Assembly: GCA_019639215.1 (NCBI GenBank)
Contig: JAHBSH010000021.1
Span: forward strand, 1-34,649
Direction: 5' to 3'
Origin: Acidobacteriota bacterium
GTDB taxonomy: Bacteria; Acidobacteriota; Blastocatellia; Pyrinomonadales; Pyrinomonadaceae
Length of the DNA: 34,649 bases
Part shown: in pieces, positions 1 through 8,483 of the stretch
Layout of the letters: each line of letters begins with the position of its first letter
Numbering within the stretch: position 1 is the first letter of the stretch
The notes under the pieces: model-generated
Told to the model about the DNA's origin: nothing
What the model saw: only the letters and a program-made list of their open reading frames with translations
Databases searched by the model: none
Program-made: the position numbers and the translations under genes

Positions 1-375
1 GCCGAGGTGCTTCCACAAAGGAACGCCGAGTTTTTTTGCCTCAAGGTCCCAACATGCTGTTTCAATGCCGCTCTTTGCCATGCGATGACCGCGAGCCCAT
101 TTCATCAGGCTCCAGACGTCCGCCGCTGACGCGACTTCTTTGCCGACGACCATCGGCGCAAGTATCTTTTCCGCTGTTACCCAAGCCGAATCTGTCCATT
201 CATCTGAATAGCCCGGCCCTTCGCCGCATGTTATCTCGCCCCAGCCGATCGCGCCGTCCGCGTCCTCAATACGCACCAAAATTATGCGGCGTTCGTAGGT
301 GCGGCCAAAGCTTGTTTCAAAAAAATGAACCAGCGGAAGCAGGATCTCGGTAAGTTCGATTGATCTTATCAGCAT
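1..375 (-). CDS. o-succinylbenzoate synthase-like enolase-superfamily protein (5' part, runs off window)
   Basis: Reading the minus strand from the ATG at 375-373 gives 125 codons without a stop to the window edge. The product begins MLIRSIELTEILLPL and contains SFGRTYERRIILVRI, GWGEITCGEGPGYSDE and MAKSGIETACWDLEAK. This is the N-terminal capping domain and the start of the barrel of the mandelate racemase/muconate-lactonizing family. The closest match I recognise is the MenC/N-acylamino-acid racemase type, which makes o-succinylbenzoate for menaquinone in the cytoplasm. The catalytic lysines and metal ligands lie beyond the edge, so dipeptide epimerase or N-acylamino-acid racemase activity cannot be excluded. 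The gene diverges from the protease cluster starting at 922. The family call is firm; the substrate is inferred. Confidence 0.82.
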   Translation of the reverse strand, partial: MLIRSIELTEILLPLVHFFETSFGRTYERRIILVRIEDADGAIGWGEITCGEGPGYSDEWTDSAWVTAEKILAPMVVGKEVASAADVWSLMKWARGHRMAKSGIETACWDLEAKKLGVPLWKHLG

Positions 376-921
376 GATTATTAACAAAAACTTAAGATTA
401 GACCTTGTTCCATGCAAAAGCAATTCTTCGTTTTAATGATGCAAAAGCGGACTTGTTTTTCGCAAAAGTATGATATTTTCATTGATGGCCAAGCCCAATG
501 ACTAACGACAAAAATTCATTCTTTCAGACCAGGACGGTAGCTGTTGATCCAAGTCACCGGATCAGCAGTGTGTGACCGTTGCCATGTTTGAGCTTCGGAT
601 GATTTTTGCCCGGTATGACATTAACGAAAAGTTTGCGGGCAGATAAATAAAATTTCTTTGCAATCAAACACGTGTCCGGACGTTCTTCCATCAGAAAGGA
701 TACGGAGGCTTGCCAAGATGACAGCCTTGAACTTAATGACCACAATAATGCAATTAAGATGACCGCCTGTATCCGTAAAGAACGCGTATTAATTGAAAGA
801 CCGGAGCACATAACTTGCATCAAAGATCTCGTAAAGAATTTTGACCGGTCATCTTAAACACAAAGTTATTGAAACTTAAAGATATTCGATCACCATACTT
901 AATTTTGATCAGGAGCTAGAA
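376..921. other. 546-bp divergent intergenic region, no convincing gene
   Basis: This AT-rich stretch separates the leftward enolase-family gene from the rightward protease cluster and must hold promoters for both. Small open frames on either strand (554-823 minus, 672-857 plus) have low-complexity composition, no start signal and no recognisable family. GCAAAAG occurs three times, at 414-420, 440-446 and 462-468. There is an inverted repeat at 541-568. TTGACC at 841-846 lies within the palindrome GACCGGTC (843-850), but I see no strong -10 at the right distance. A good Shine-Dalgarno (AGGAG, 911-915) precedes the ATG at 922. Confidence 0.5.
541..568. repeat. Inverted repeat (hairpin) in divergent intergenic region
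   Basis: CTGTTGATCC (541-550) pairs with GGATCAGCAG (559-568) around an 8-nt loop, with one G-T-type mismatch. No T-tract follows on either strand, so a regulatory stem or operator is as likely as a terminator. Confidence 0.4.
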
Positions 922-2979
922 ATGAGGAAAACACCCTATACAAACTCACCCCGAACGGCAGGACTTCGGCAGATCTTCGTGTCGTATTCCCTTTTGGCCG
1001 CTATCCTCTTCCTTGGATTACCGACGCCGTCCAATTCGCAAAACTCAACGGACAATCCGCTTGCGGCGACGGGATCGCAGATCGTTATTGCCGATGCCGA
1101 GGATCCGACAGTATCCAAAATGTCCATCGGATCTTTTTCGGAACTCAGGTCCTTGTCTTCCGATGAACAGGCATCAACAGGTGTGGCTATGAACAGCAAC
1201 GGCGACCCTATATTGTTCACCTTGCTGCATTTGGAATTTGAGACCCCGGCCGCACGAACCGCCGTATTCTCTAATCAAAAGGTATCCAGAATAGCCGGTG
1301 CAACTGTTGTTACCGTTAGCGGCCGCTTTGCGGATGTATTTGTCGCTCATGACGCTGCCTGGGAAGCGGTAGAAATGTCGCGAGGCCTTGTCCGCGTCGA
1401 ATACGGCGCAACGGTCAACGCTCCGCCGCCACCACCGGCAGCACAAGCTCCGCTGACATCACAAGCGATTCCGGAACCGATAGTTCGCGGCGGACGCTCC
1501 GGCCTTACAGGAAAGAACACGATCGTGGCTGTCATGGACACAGGTATTGATTTTCGTCATCCCGATTTCATCACCTATGACTCACAAGGCAGACCGACAT
1601 CACGGCTCCGCTATCTATGGGACACATCGATGGCGTATATTCCCGGCCGCGGCAGTGTGTCTCCGGTCAAATTTCCAAATGGCGGATCGATAGGAACGCT
1701 CTTCACACGTGATCAGCTTACGGCGGAACTCCGCTCCTCGACTGTGACCATTCCAGGAACCGATCTGCAGGGCCACGGAACGGCATGCGCGGGTATCGCT
1801 GTCGGCAACGGAAATGGCGATCAGGGAACGGACGGACTGAAGCGGCCCGAGGTCGTTGGCGTTGCACCAGAGGCAGACATCGTCGGTATCACAATGGGCT
1901 TTGCCGGAGGGTTTGAGAACTCATACCTTATGAACCCGATGGTCGAATGGCTCGACAGGATTGCGGCAACTACGCCTCTTATCATTTCCGGCAGTTTCGG
2001 CGGACACTATTCAGGCCATGACGGCCAAACGGTTTTGGAACGTCACCTGAACGACCGTTTTCCGCTTACCAAACCCGGCAGGGCTTTGGTTCTGGCGGCC
2101 GGTAACGAAGGCTCTGACGGCATCCACGCTCATATCAAGTTCTCAAAGGAACCGCAGCTTGTTTCGTGGAATGCAAAACGTGCGACCAAGATCCGCATTT
2201 ATTTGGGTTCTGATGACAAGGGGCTTATGCTGCTTGCATCAAAAGCAACACCTCTTGGCGAAAACCTAAAGGTCGAGCTTAATCCGCTGACCCAGCAGTA
2301 TATAGCAACGCTGAGCGTTGCCCAGGGCATAGGCGGCGTTTGGTTCACCAACTCAAATAACAATGCGAGCGAAGCTCATCTTTATGTAAACAATGACGAT
2401 CAAGCGGTCTTTTCGCCGGAGAACGTAAGCTACAGCCACCTTGTAGGTGCTCCGGGCAATACAGAGAACGCTATCACCGTGGGCAGCTACAGCTGGAACG
2501 ACAATTTTCACCAACGCGGCAGCCTGACCACGCTCGGAGCTGTTTGCCGCAGCACTGCCGGAACATCGGTTCCTTTCGAGATCGGATTCCTTTCGTGCTA
2601 TTCCAGCCCCGGACCGAACCGAGCCGTTGCAGGCAAGGCATCAGTTGTAAAACCTGAGATCGTTGCCCCCGGCGAATGGTACTCCGCTAGCCTTGCAAAG
2701 GTGCCGAAAATGGGTCCCGTGCAAGGATGGAGGTATGATTCGACCGGAAATTATGCGGCGATGAACGGTACAAGTTCGGCAACGCCATACACGTCCGGTG
2801 TCATCGCACTAATGTTCCAAAAGAACCCGAAACTGACGCTTGGCGATGTAAAAACGCTGCTCATGCGTCATACGACAAAGTCGGGCCTCCAGCCTTTCGC
2901 TTCGGCACTGCCGAACAATAACTGGGGCTACGGCAAACTCGATCTGGCAGCCGTTGATCGTATCCTCGGCGCCTTGTAA
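922..2979 (+). CDS. Secreted S8 (subtilisin-family) serine peptidase
   Basis: This 685-residue protein is an exported subtilase. A hydrophobic export segment spans about residues 16-38 (SYSLLAAILFLGLP). A prodomain-like region (about 45-165) and a proline-rich linker (PPPPPAAQAP) follow. The triad is visible: Asp206 in VMDTGIDFRHPDF, His285 in QGHGTACAG and Ser618 in NGTSSATPYTSG, with the oxyanion Asn395 in AAGNEGSDG. The long stretch between Asn395 and Ser618 includes an insert of about 100 residues (about 405-510) that looks like a beta-rich domain, as in large bacterial subtilases. The start is supported by AGGAG six bases upstream of the ATG. It is first of three same-strand protease genes; a strong hairpin separates it from the second. 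The substrate is unknown. Activation of the downstream caspase-like protein is only a hypothesis. Confidence 0.93.
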   Translation: MRKTPYTNSPRTAGLRQIFVSYSLLAAILFLGLPTPSNSQNSTDNPLAATGSQIVIADAEDPTVSKMSIGSFSELRSLSSDEQASTGVAMNSNGDPILFTLLHLEFETPAARTAVFSNQKVSRIAGATVVTVSGRFADVFVAHDAAWEAVEMSRGLVRVEYGATVNAPPPPPAAQAPLTSQAIPEPIVRGGRSGLTGKNTIVAVMDTGIDFRHPDFITYDSQGRPTSRLRYLWDTSMAYIPGRGSVSPVKFPNGGSIGTLFTRDQLTAELRSSTVTIPGTDLQGHGTACAGIAVGNGNGDQGTDGLKRPEVVGVAPEADIVGITMGFAGGFENSYLMNPMVEWLDRIAATTPLIISGSFGGHYSGHDGQTVLERHLNDRFPLTKPGRALVLAAGNEGSDGIHAHIKFSKEPQLVSWNAKRATKIRIYLGSDDKGLMLLASKATPLGENLKVELNPLTQQYIATLSVAQGIGGVWFTNSNNNASEAHLYVNNDDQAVFSPENVSYSHLVGAPGNTENAITVGSYSWNDNFHQRGSLTTLGAVCRSTAGTSVPFEIGFLSCYSSPGPNRAVAGKASVVKPEIVAPGEWYSASLAKVPKMGPVQGWRYDSTGNYAAMNGTSSATPYTSGVIALMFQKNPKLTLGDVKTLLMRHTTKSGLQPFASALPNNNWGYGKLDLAAVDRILGAL

Positions 2980-2997
2980 GACTCTCCCTCCAAAGAA

Positions 2998-3039
2998 AAC
3001 GGCCGGGCGTTGGGAATGCGGCCCCGAAGCCCGGCCGTT
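2998..3039 (+). terminator. Perfect 11-bp hairpin between subtilase and caspase-like genes
   Basis: AACGGCCGGGC (2998-3008) is perfectly complementary to GCCCGGCCGTT (3029-3039) across a 20-nt loop, starting 18 bases after the subtilase stop codon. It is followed only by TTATTA rather than a long T-run. It may therefore be a partial terminator or an mRNA-stability stem that sets different expression of the first gene and the next two. Confidence 0.5.
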
Positions 3040-3074
3040 ATTAGACCGAAATTTACTATACTACCCGAAAGACG

Positions 3075-5285
3075 ATGAGATACCTGCGATACAACATGAT
3101 CCTGTTTGTGGCTGTGGCTGCCCTATTAGCGGTCTTTGGATCAAACCGCAGCATCGTCAGTTCACAGGAAGCCGCACGCGAAGATCAAAAGCGTCCCGCA
3201 TTTGCCCTGCTGGTTGGTATCTCAAACTACAAATCAAAGGACATCACACGCATTGACGGATGTGAGAACAACGTTCCTGCACTTTCAGAAACATTGACAA
3301 GGGATTACGGCTTTCCGGCCGCAAATGTAAAAACGCTTGTAAACGAAGCCGCTACCCGCGATGCCATAATCGGTGAATTTCAGAAACATCTTTTGGCAAA
3401 CGCGAAAGCCGCTGCTGAGAATAAGGTCGAGGCCGCTATCGTCTTCTATTTTTGCGGACACGGTTCGCAGTATCCCGATCAGGACGGCGACGAGAACGAC
3501 GGGCTTGATGAGACCTTTGTCCCCTACGACGCCAGAACGGGCGATGTTTTTGATATTCTCGACGACGAATTTGACGATCTGAAGACCGACCTCAGACCAT
3601 TCACGTCGAATGCCGTCTTCATTCTTGAAAGCTGCCATTCCGGCACCGGAACTCGCGGCGATAATAGCGACAAGCTTGCTTCGCAGGAAACGGACGCCGA
3701 CAAAAGAAAACGCACTGCATACAAAAGGCGTCATCCGCCGTCAGGGCCGTCAGATGCCATGACCTACACGGAAATTGCAGCGTCGCTCAGCTACAACACG
3801 GCGAAATCGGAAACCGCTGCATTCTGTAAATGCGACAAGCCGATGAGCCTGATGACCAGAGCGTTGGTGCAGGCACTAAAGCGTTCTACGCCAAATACGA
3901 CATACCGTTCGCTGATGCGAGAGGTCTCGACCGAGGTCGCCACGCATTCGCGGCAGGAACCTCAGCTTGAGGGCAGCCGCGACACCGTTCTTTTTGGCGG
4001 AGCCGCAAAACGTTCGACGCCGTTCATAGAAATAGAAAGCGTAATGGCGGACGGACGTATCGTGATACGCGCCGGTATCATTCACGGGCTGAAAACAGGA
4101 AGCCAGGTATCTGTCTATTCTTCAGAATCGGCAACCAATACAGGACGCGACGGTTGGCTTGTCAACGGCGTCGTTGAACGCGTGGGAAACACGACATCCG
4201 TTGTGCGGCTGCCTTCTGAAAAGGAGCAGCCCGATGCAGGGAAAGTAAAAGTCACGTCACGTGTTGTCCTTGCATCGCCGGTTTTTGGCGGCGGGCCGCT
4301 TATCGCTGATCTTGGGCCAATGACCGGTGACACCGCAACCCTGCCGAGATCGGTCGCCGCTTCGCTGGAAAAGGACGGCCTTGTTGAGAACGGAATGGTG
4401 AAATTTGATACGGCGGCAAGCGGCGGATCATTGACGCTTCGCCGAGGGAAAGTAAAAGACATCACAACTGACAGACGCTTTCTGGCTCCGTTAAAGCCGA
4501 GAACGGTTTGCGAAGGCGACGAACTGAAAACCCTGACCGAGAATGAACGCTATCCTGTAGCCGAAAAGGAGGTCTTTTATCTGACGGACGGAGCAGACAG
4601 CCGGCCGCTTTACGGAATGACCTTCGACCCGGAAGACGCCTCAGCCGCAGAAAAGATAGCATCGCTCATCCGCGATCATGCTTATATGCGCAACCTTCGC
4701 GGTTTGGACAACAAGGCATCTTCCCTGCCCGGGCAGATAAAAGTTACGCTCAACTCAATACCATCTGATGCGATCATTGAAGGCTGTAAGGACGGAAAGA
4801 TCACCTACCGGCCTGATCGTGATAAGTTTCGCGGCTTTCAGCAAATATCGGACGGCAAAACGCCGATAGGTTCTTTCTTTCAGCTGAATATAAAGAATAT
4901 TTCCGGTGACATTCGCCGAAAGGAAAACGAATTTGCATCGGGCGAGGCGTTTCACATCGCCGTCCTTGCCTTAACAAATCGCGGCGAGATAAGGAACGCA
5001 TACGGTTCCAGCGGAGCCAACGACGCATTGCAGGACGGAAAGGATATAAACATCACATTGCGGATGACCGAACCCGTCGGCATCGAACGCTTTGTCATCG
5101 TAGTTTCAAAAGACCTTATTGATCTGAGCTTTTATGAGACGCGCGGAAGGCGAAATTCTGCTTCACTTTTGGAAAGGCTGTTGACGCGTTCGGGCGAGGC
5201 TACGCGTGACGCACGTTCGGTCATTGATGCACCTGACCGCTGGGGCGTCATTCACATGGAACTCAATATCACTGACGGGCGATAG
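3075..5285 (+). CDS. Secreted caspase-family (C14, metacaspase-like) protein
   Basis: This 736-residue protein has an export signal (ILFVAVAALLAVFG, about residues 9-22) followed by a caspase-like domain (about 40-310). The domain opens with FALLVGISNYKS. The catalytic dyad is His129 in YFCGHGSQYPD and Cys187 in LESCHSGTG, so a cysteine peptidase with caspase fold is expected; bacterial members usually cut after basic residues. Residues 130-145 are acidic (DQDGDENDGLDE) and could bind calcium. After QEPQLEG…LFGG, which closes the fold, come a beta-rich segment (about 320-385) and a C-terminal region (about 620-730) resembling DUF4384-type domains (GEAFHIAVLALTNRGEI…PVGIERFVIVVS). The next gene starts 3 bases after this stop, so the two are probably co-transcribed. 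No Shine-Dalgarno is evident at the ATG. The family call is firm; targets are unknown. Confidence 0.9.
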   Translation: MRYLRYNMILFVAVAALLAVFGSNRSIVSSQEAAREDQKRPAFALLVGISNYKSKDITRIDGCENNVPALSETLTRDYGFPAANVKTLVNEAATRDAIIGEFQKHLLANAKAAAENKVEAAIVFYFCGHGSQYPDQDGDENDGLDETFVPYDARTGDVFDILDDEFDDLKTDLRPFTSNAVFILESCHSGTGTRGDNSDKLASQETDADKRKRTAYKRRHPPSGPSDAMTYTEIAASLSYNTAKSETAAFCKCDKPMSLMTRALVQALKRSTPNTTYRSLMREVSTEVATHSRQEPQLEGSRDTVLFGGAAKRSTPFIEIESVMADGRIVIRAGIIHGLKTGSQVSVYSSESATNTGRDGWLVNGVVERVGNTTSVVRLPSEKEQPDAGKVKVTSRVVLASPVFGGGPLIADLGPMTGDTATLPRSVAASLEKDGLVENGMVKFDTAASGGSLTLRRGKVKDITTDRRFLAPLKPRTVCEGDELKTLTENERYPVAEKEVFYLTDGADSRPLYGMTFDPEDASAAEKIASLIRDHAYMRNLRGLDNKASSLPGQIKVTLNSIPSDAIIEGCKDGKITYRPDRDKFRGFQQISDGKTPIGSFFQLNIKNISGDIRRKENEFASGEAFHIAVLALTNRGEIRNAYGSSGANDALQDGKDINITLRMTEPVGIERFVIVVSKDLIDLSFYETRGRRNSASLLERLLTRSGEATRDARSVIDAPDRWGVIHMELNITDGR

Positions 5286-5288
5286 AAT

Positions 5289-8200
5289 ATGTCGCCGTAT
5301 TGGACGATGAGATATACAGGTAAAACATTGCTGCTGTTCATTGTGTCGGTCGCGTTGGCATTTGCTCCTTTTGCCTCTGCACAGACGCCCGACAGCGATC
5401 TGCTGGCCCAGGCCGAAAAGGAATTTGCCGCCGCCAGCGAACTGCAGGAGAAAGGCACGCCGCAAGACCTTGCTTCGGCAAAATCTCTGTTCATTTCCGC
5501 AGCAGAAAAATTTGCAAAGGTTGCTGATCGTGAGAAACAGGCCGTATCTACCTTGTTTGCCGGGCGTTGTGCCGACGATCTGGAACAATACGACGAAGCC
5601 CTGGCGCTCTATACAGCTGCCGAAAAAATTTATATCGAGCTGAAAAACAACGAAGGCATTGCGGTCACAAACAATAATATCGGCAATATATATCTGTTTC
5701 GTAACGACGTTGACACCGCTATCAAACACTATGAAAAAGGAGCTGAAATTGCAGCCCGCGGCGAGGCTGATTCGATAGCTGTAAATGTATTCACCACACT
5801 TCTCGCCGTTTATGAAAACTTGGGCAACCGTCATAGGTCACTGGCCATTTGCCGTATGGCCATTGATACGGCCCAGCGAATGGGCGACGCTGTCAGTGAA
5901 GCAAGATTTCTAAACGCAGCGGCTCAGATAATTTCTGATCTGGGCGACAGGGCAACTGCCCGGCCGATATTTGAAAAAGCTCTGGAAATGGCTGAGGAGA
6001 TCAAAAATGAAGAGCTTCGCCTTTTGATCCTGAACAATCTCGGCACGCTCTACTATTACCTTGGCGAACTTCCAAAAGCTCATGAGTATTATCAGCGTGC
6101 CCTTGCAGGTACTGATGAAAAAGAAAACCCGGAAATGGCCGTACTGATATTGACGAATATCGGTCAAGCCCATTATGCAGCGGGCAACGTCTCAAAAGCT
6201 CTTGAGACATACGCCCGGGGCAATGCGATAGCGGAAAAGCTGCCTTCGTCTGCGATCATTGCCACTCTTGAGAATAACACCGGACTTGCCTACTACTGGC
6301 TTCAGGACAATAAGCAGGCTTTGACCTATTTCACCAAGGCATTGGAGCGTACACGAGCCGCAGGCAGCCGTGTTAAAGAAGCGACCATAATGCTCAATGT
6401 GGCCGCTGTTCATCAATCTGAAGGCAGGTACGAAGAAGCGGTAAAGATACTGGTCGAAGTGATCAATCTCGCTGAAAAGACAATGGATGTCCCGGCGGGT
6501 GTCACTGCTCTCAACAACCTCGGCATGATCGCATTGCTGGAGAATGACGCCAAAACAGCGGCGAAATTTCTTGAGGAAGCCCTTCCCGTCAGCCGCGACA
6601 TGGGCGACAGATACATCGAGAGCAAGATACTCAACAATTTGGGCAGGGCATCGCTGATGACCGGGGATAACGCCAAAGCCGTCCAATATCTTGAACAATC
6701 GTTGATGCTGACAAAAGCGATAGGTGACCGCCACGGCGAAGCAGGAGCTTTGGCAAACCTGATGTATGTATGGGATGACATGCAAAATCCGCTCTTTGCT
6801 ATTTTTTACGGCAAAAGTTCGGTCAACGCTTATCAGGGGCTTCGGGAGGGCATCAGTTCTCTCAGCCCCGAACTTCAGACATCGTATCTGTCTTCTGTTT
6901 CTGAAACATACAGAAACCTTGCCGATCTTCTGATCCGCGCCGGACGTATCGCCGAGGCCGAACAGGTTCTCGTCCTGCTGAAACAGGAAGAGCTTCTGGA
7001 TTTTGTCCGCCGCGATGACAAGATGACGAGCCACCTGAAAGGCTCAGTTTCGCTTTCGCCAAAGGAGCAGGAATCTCTTACCCGATATACACAGCTTGCT
7101 GAGAAATTGACCGCTCTCGGTAATGAGTTCAGTCAGCTGGAGACCGAGCGAAAAGCATCTGCTCTAGGCGAATTCACCAAGCAGGCCCGCTATGACGAAC
7201 TCAAACAGCAGCTTGCCGATGCCAATGTGGTGTTTCAAAAATTCCTTGAAGATCTGAAGATCCGTTTTGGGCAAAAAGATGTTCGTGTCGCCCAGGTCGA
7301 ATCCGGCCTTCGACGCACGCTGGAACGCCTCAAGGCTGACCGCACGGCGGCGGTCTCTACTATCGTCGGAAAGAACGAACTGAACATAATAATTACCACT
7401 ACACGGACACAGCGTGCGCACCGTGTAGAGATCTCCGAAGAAAAGATCAATACGTTGGTTGCAACACTTCGCCGGGCGCTGACCTCGCCGCAATACGATC
7501 CGCGGCCTGCTTCACAGGCTCTTTACGATGTACTTATCAAACCTATCGAAGGCGACCTTGCCGGCATCAAGGCAGACACCATTGTCTGGAGCATGGACGC
7601 GACGCTTCGCTATCTGCCGCCTGCGGTGCTGTGGGACAAAGAGAAGGGATATCTTGCCGAGCGATTCTCGAATGTAATAGTAAATCTGGCAAGCCGCGAT
7701 ACGATAGCCTTACCGGTTTCGGATGGAAAGACATGGGAAGTTCTTGGTGTTGGCGTATCAAAAGCCGTTGACGGCTTTAAGCCGCTGACCGCTGTTCCGG
7801 CCGAACTGGAATGCATCGTCAATGACTCTGCTCCGGTGTCTGCCGCGAATGGCAAACGCCAATGTGAGACCGGTGTGTTAAATGGCCGCAGGCTGCTGGA
7901 TGAAGATTTTACGCTGACGAATTTTGAGGACAGCATTGGACGTTATCCGGTGATACATATTGCCAGCCACTTTCAGCTTGAACCGGGCGATGACCGCAAT
8001 TCGTTCCTTCTGCTCGGCGGCGGCGATCAGCGACGCTTTACCGTAGAGCATCTGCGAAATCAATCGCTAGCAGATGTTGAACTTATCGTGCTTTCAGCCT
8101 GTAACACGGCAACACCCGCAGGCGGCAATGCCAACGGCATTGAAATAGAGGGTTTTGGCTCAGTTGCCCAGCAGGAAGGAGCTAAAGCGGTAATGGCAAC

Positions 8201-8480
8201 GCTCTGGGCTGTTTTCGATACATCGACCAAAGATCTGATGGTGGAATTTTACAGGCTTTACGGTAAAGGCGGCATTACAAAAGCAGAGGCTCTGAGACAA
8301 GCTCAGATAAAGCTGATGAACGGCCAATATTCCGCAGGTGAAGCAGGTAAGGTGCGTTCGGACATCATTAACTTTGAGGGCGAAGGCGAAGATCTGCCGA
8401 AATTCACGACCGACCCCAAGGCTCCGTTCGCCCATCCATATTATTGGTCACCGTTCGTGCTTATCGGCAACTGGCGTTAA
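5289..8480 (+). CDS. TPR-repeat CHAT-domain protease with signal peptide
   Basis: This 1063-residue protein has an N-terminal export signal (TLLLFIVSVALAFAPFASAQ). An array of tetratricopeptide repeats follows from about residue 45 to 480, with units such as NNIGNIYLFRNDVDTAIKHY and NNLGTLYYYLGELPKAHEYY. A charged, coiled-coil-prone linker (about 540-680) leads to a C-terminal CHAT domain (about 730-1063). The CHAT dyad is His894 in VIHIASHFQL and Cys938 in LSACNTATPAG, followed by the conserved stretch GFGSVAQQEGAKAVMATLW. TPR-CHAT proteins are caspase-related peptidases whose TPR array usually senses a partner. Cytosolic relatives work in phage defence; a signal peptide implies a different, extracytoplasmic role here. 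An alternative start at Met7 (5307) would also give a good signal peptide. The start lies 3 bases after the caspase gene. Confidence 0.9.
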   Translation: MSPYWTMRYTGKTLLLFIVSVALAFAPFASAQTPDSDLLAQAEKEFAAASELQEKGTPQDLASAKSLFISAAEKFAKVADREKQAVSTLFAGRCADDLEQYDEALALYTAAEKIYIELKNNEGIAVTNNNIGNIYLFRNDVDTAIKHYEKGAEIAARGEADSIAVNVFTTLLAVYENLGNRHRSLAICRMAIDTAQRMGDAVSEARFLNAAAQIISDLGDRATARPIFEKALEMAEEIKNEELRLLILNNLGTLYYYLGELPKAHEYYQRALAGTDEKENPEMAVLILTNIGQAHYAAGNVSKALETYARGNAIAEKLPSSAIIATLENNTGLAYYWLQDNKQALTYFTKALERTRAAGSRVKEATIMLNVAAVHQSEGRYEEAVKILVEVINLAEKTMDVPAGVTALNNLGMIALLENDAKTAAKFLEEALPVSRDMGDRYIESKILNNLGRASLMTGDNAKAVQYLEQSLMLTKAIGDRHGEAGALANLMYVWDDMQNPLFAIFYGKSSVNAYQGLREGISSLSPELQTSYLSSVSETYRNLADLLIRAGRIAEAEQVLVLLKQEELLDFVRRDDKMTSHLKGSVSLSPKEQESLTRYTQLAEKLTALGNEFSQLETERKASALGEFTKQARYDELKQQLADANVVFQKFLEDLKIRFGQKDVRVAQVESGLRRTLERLKADRTAAVSTIVGKNELNIIITTTRTQRAHRVEISEEKINTLVATLRRALTSPQYDPRPASQALYDVLIKPIEGDLAGIKADTIVWSMDATLRYLPPAVLWDKEKGYLAERFSNVIVNLASRDTIALPVSDGKTWEVLGVGVSKAVDGFKPLTAVPAELECIVNDSAPVSAANGKRQCETGVLNGRRLLDEDFTLTNFEDSIGRYPVIHIASHFQLEPGDDRNSFLLLGGGDQRRFTVEHLRNQSLADVELIVLSACNTATPAGGNANGIEIEGFGSVAQQEGAKAVMATLWAVFDTSTKDLMVEFYRLYGKGGITKAEALRQAQIKLMNGQYSAGEAGKVRSDIINFEGEGEDLPKFTTDPKAPFAHPYYWSPFVLIGNWR

Positions 8481-8483
8481 GGT

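Noticed and set aside
36..353. 105-codon plus-strand frame at the left edge
   Set aside because: It is antisense to the o-succinylbenzoate synthase-like gene, whose protein sequence is clearly recognisable on the minus strand.
554..857. Two small overlapping frames (554-823 minus, 672-857 plus) in the first intergenic region
   Set aside because: No ribosome-binding site, no family resemblance, antisense to each other, and composition unlike the flanking genes.
6192..7034. 280-codon minus-strand frame opposite the TPR-CHAT gene
   Set aside because: Antisense to regular TPR repeats, which readily create long shadow frames.
5289..8480. Craspase-like CRISPR-guided TPR-CHAT effector
   Set aside because: The protein has an export signal, and no gRAMP/Cas7-11 gene, CRISPR array or gasdermin-like gene is present.
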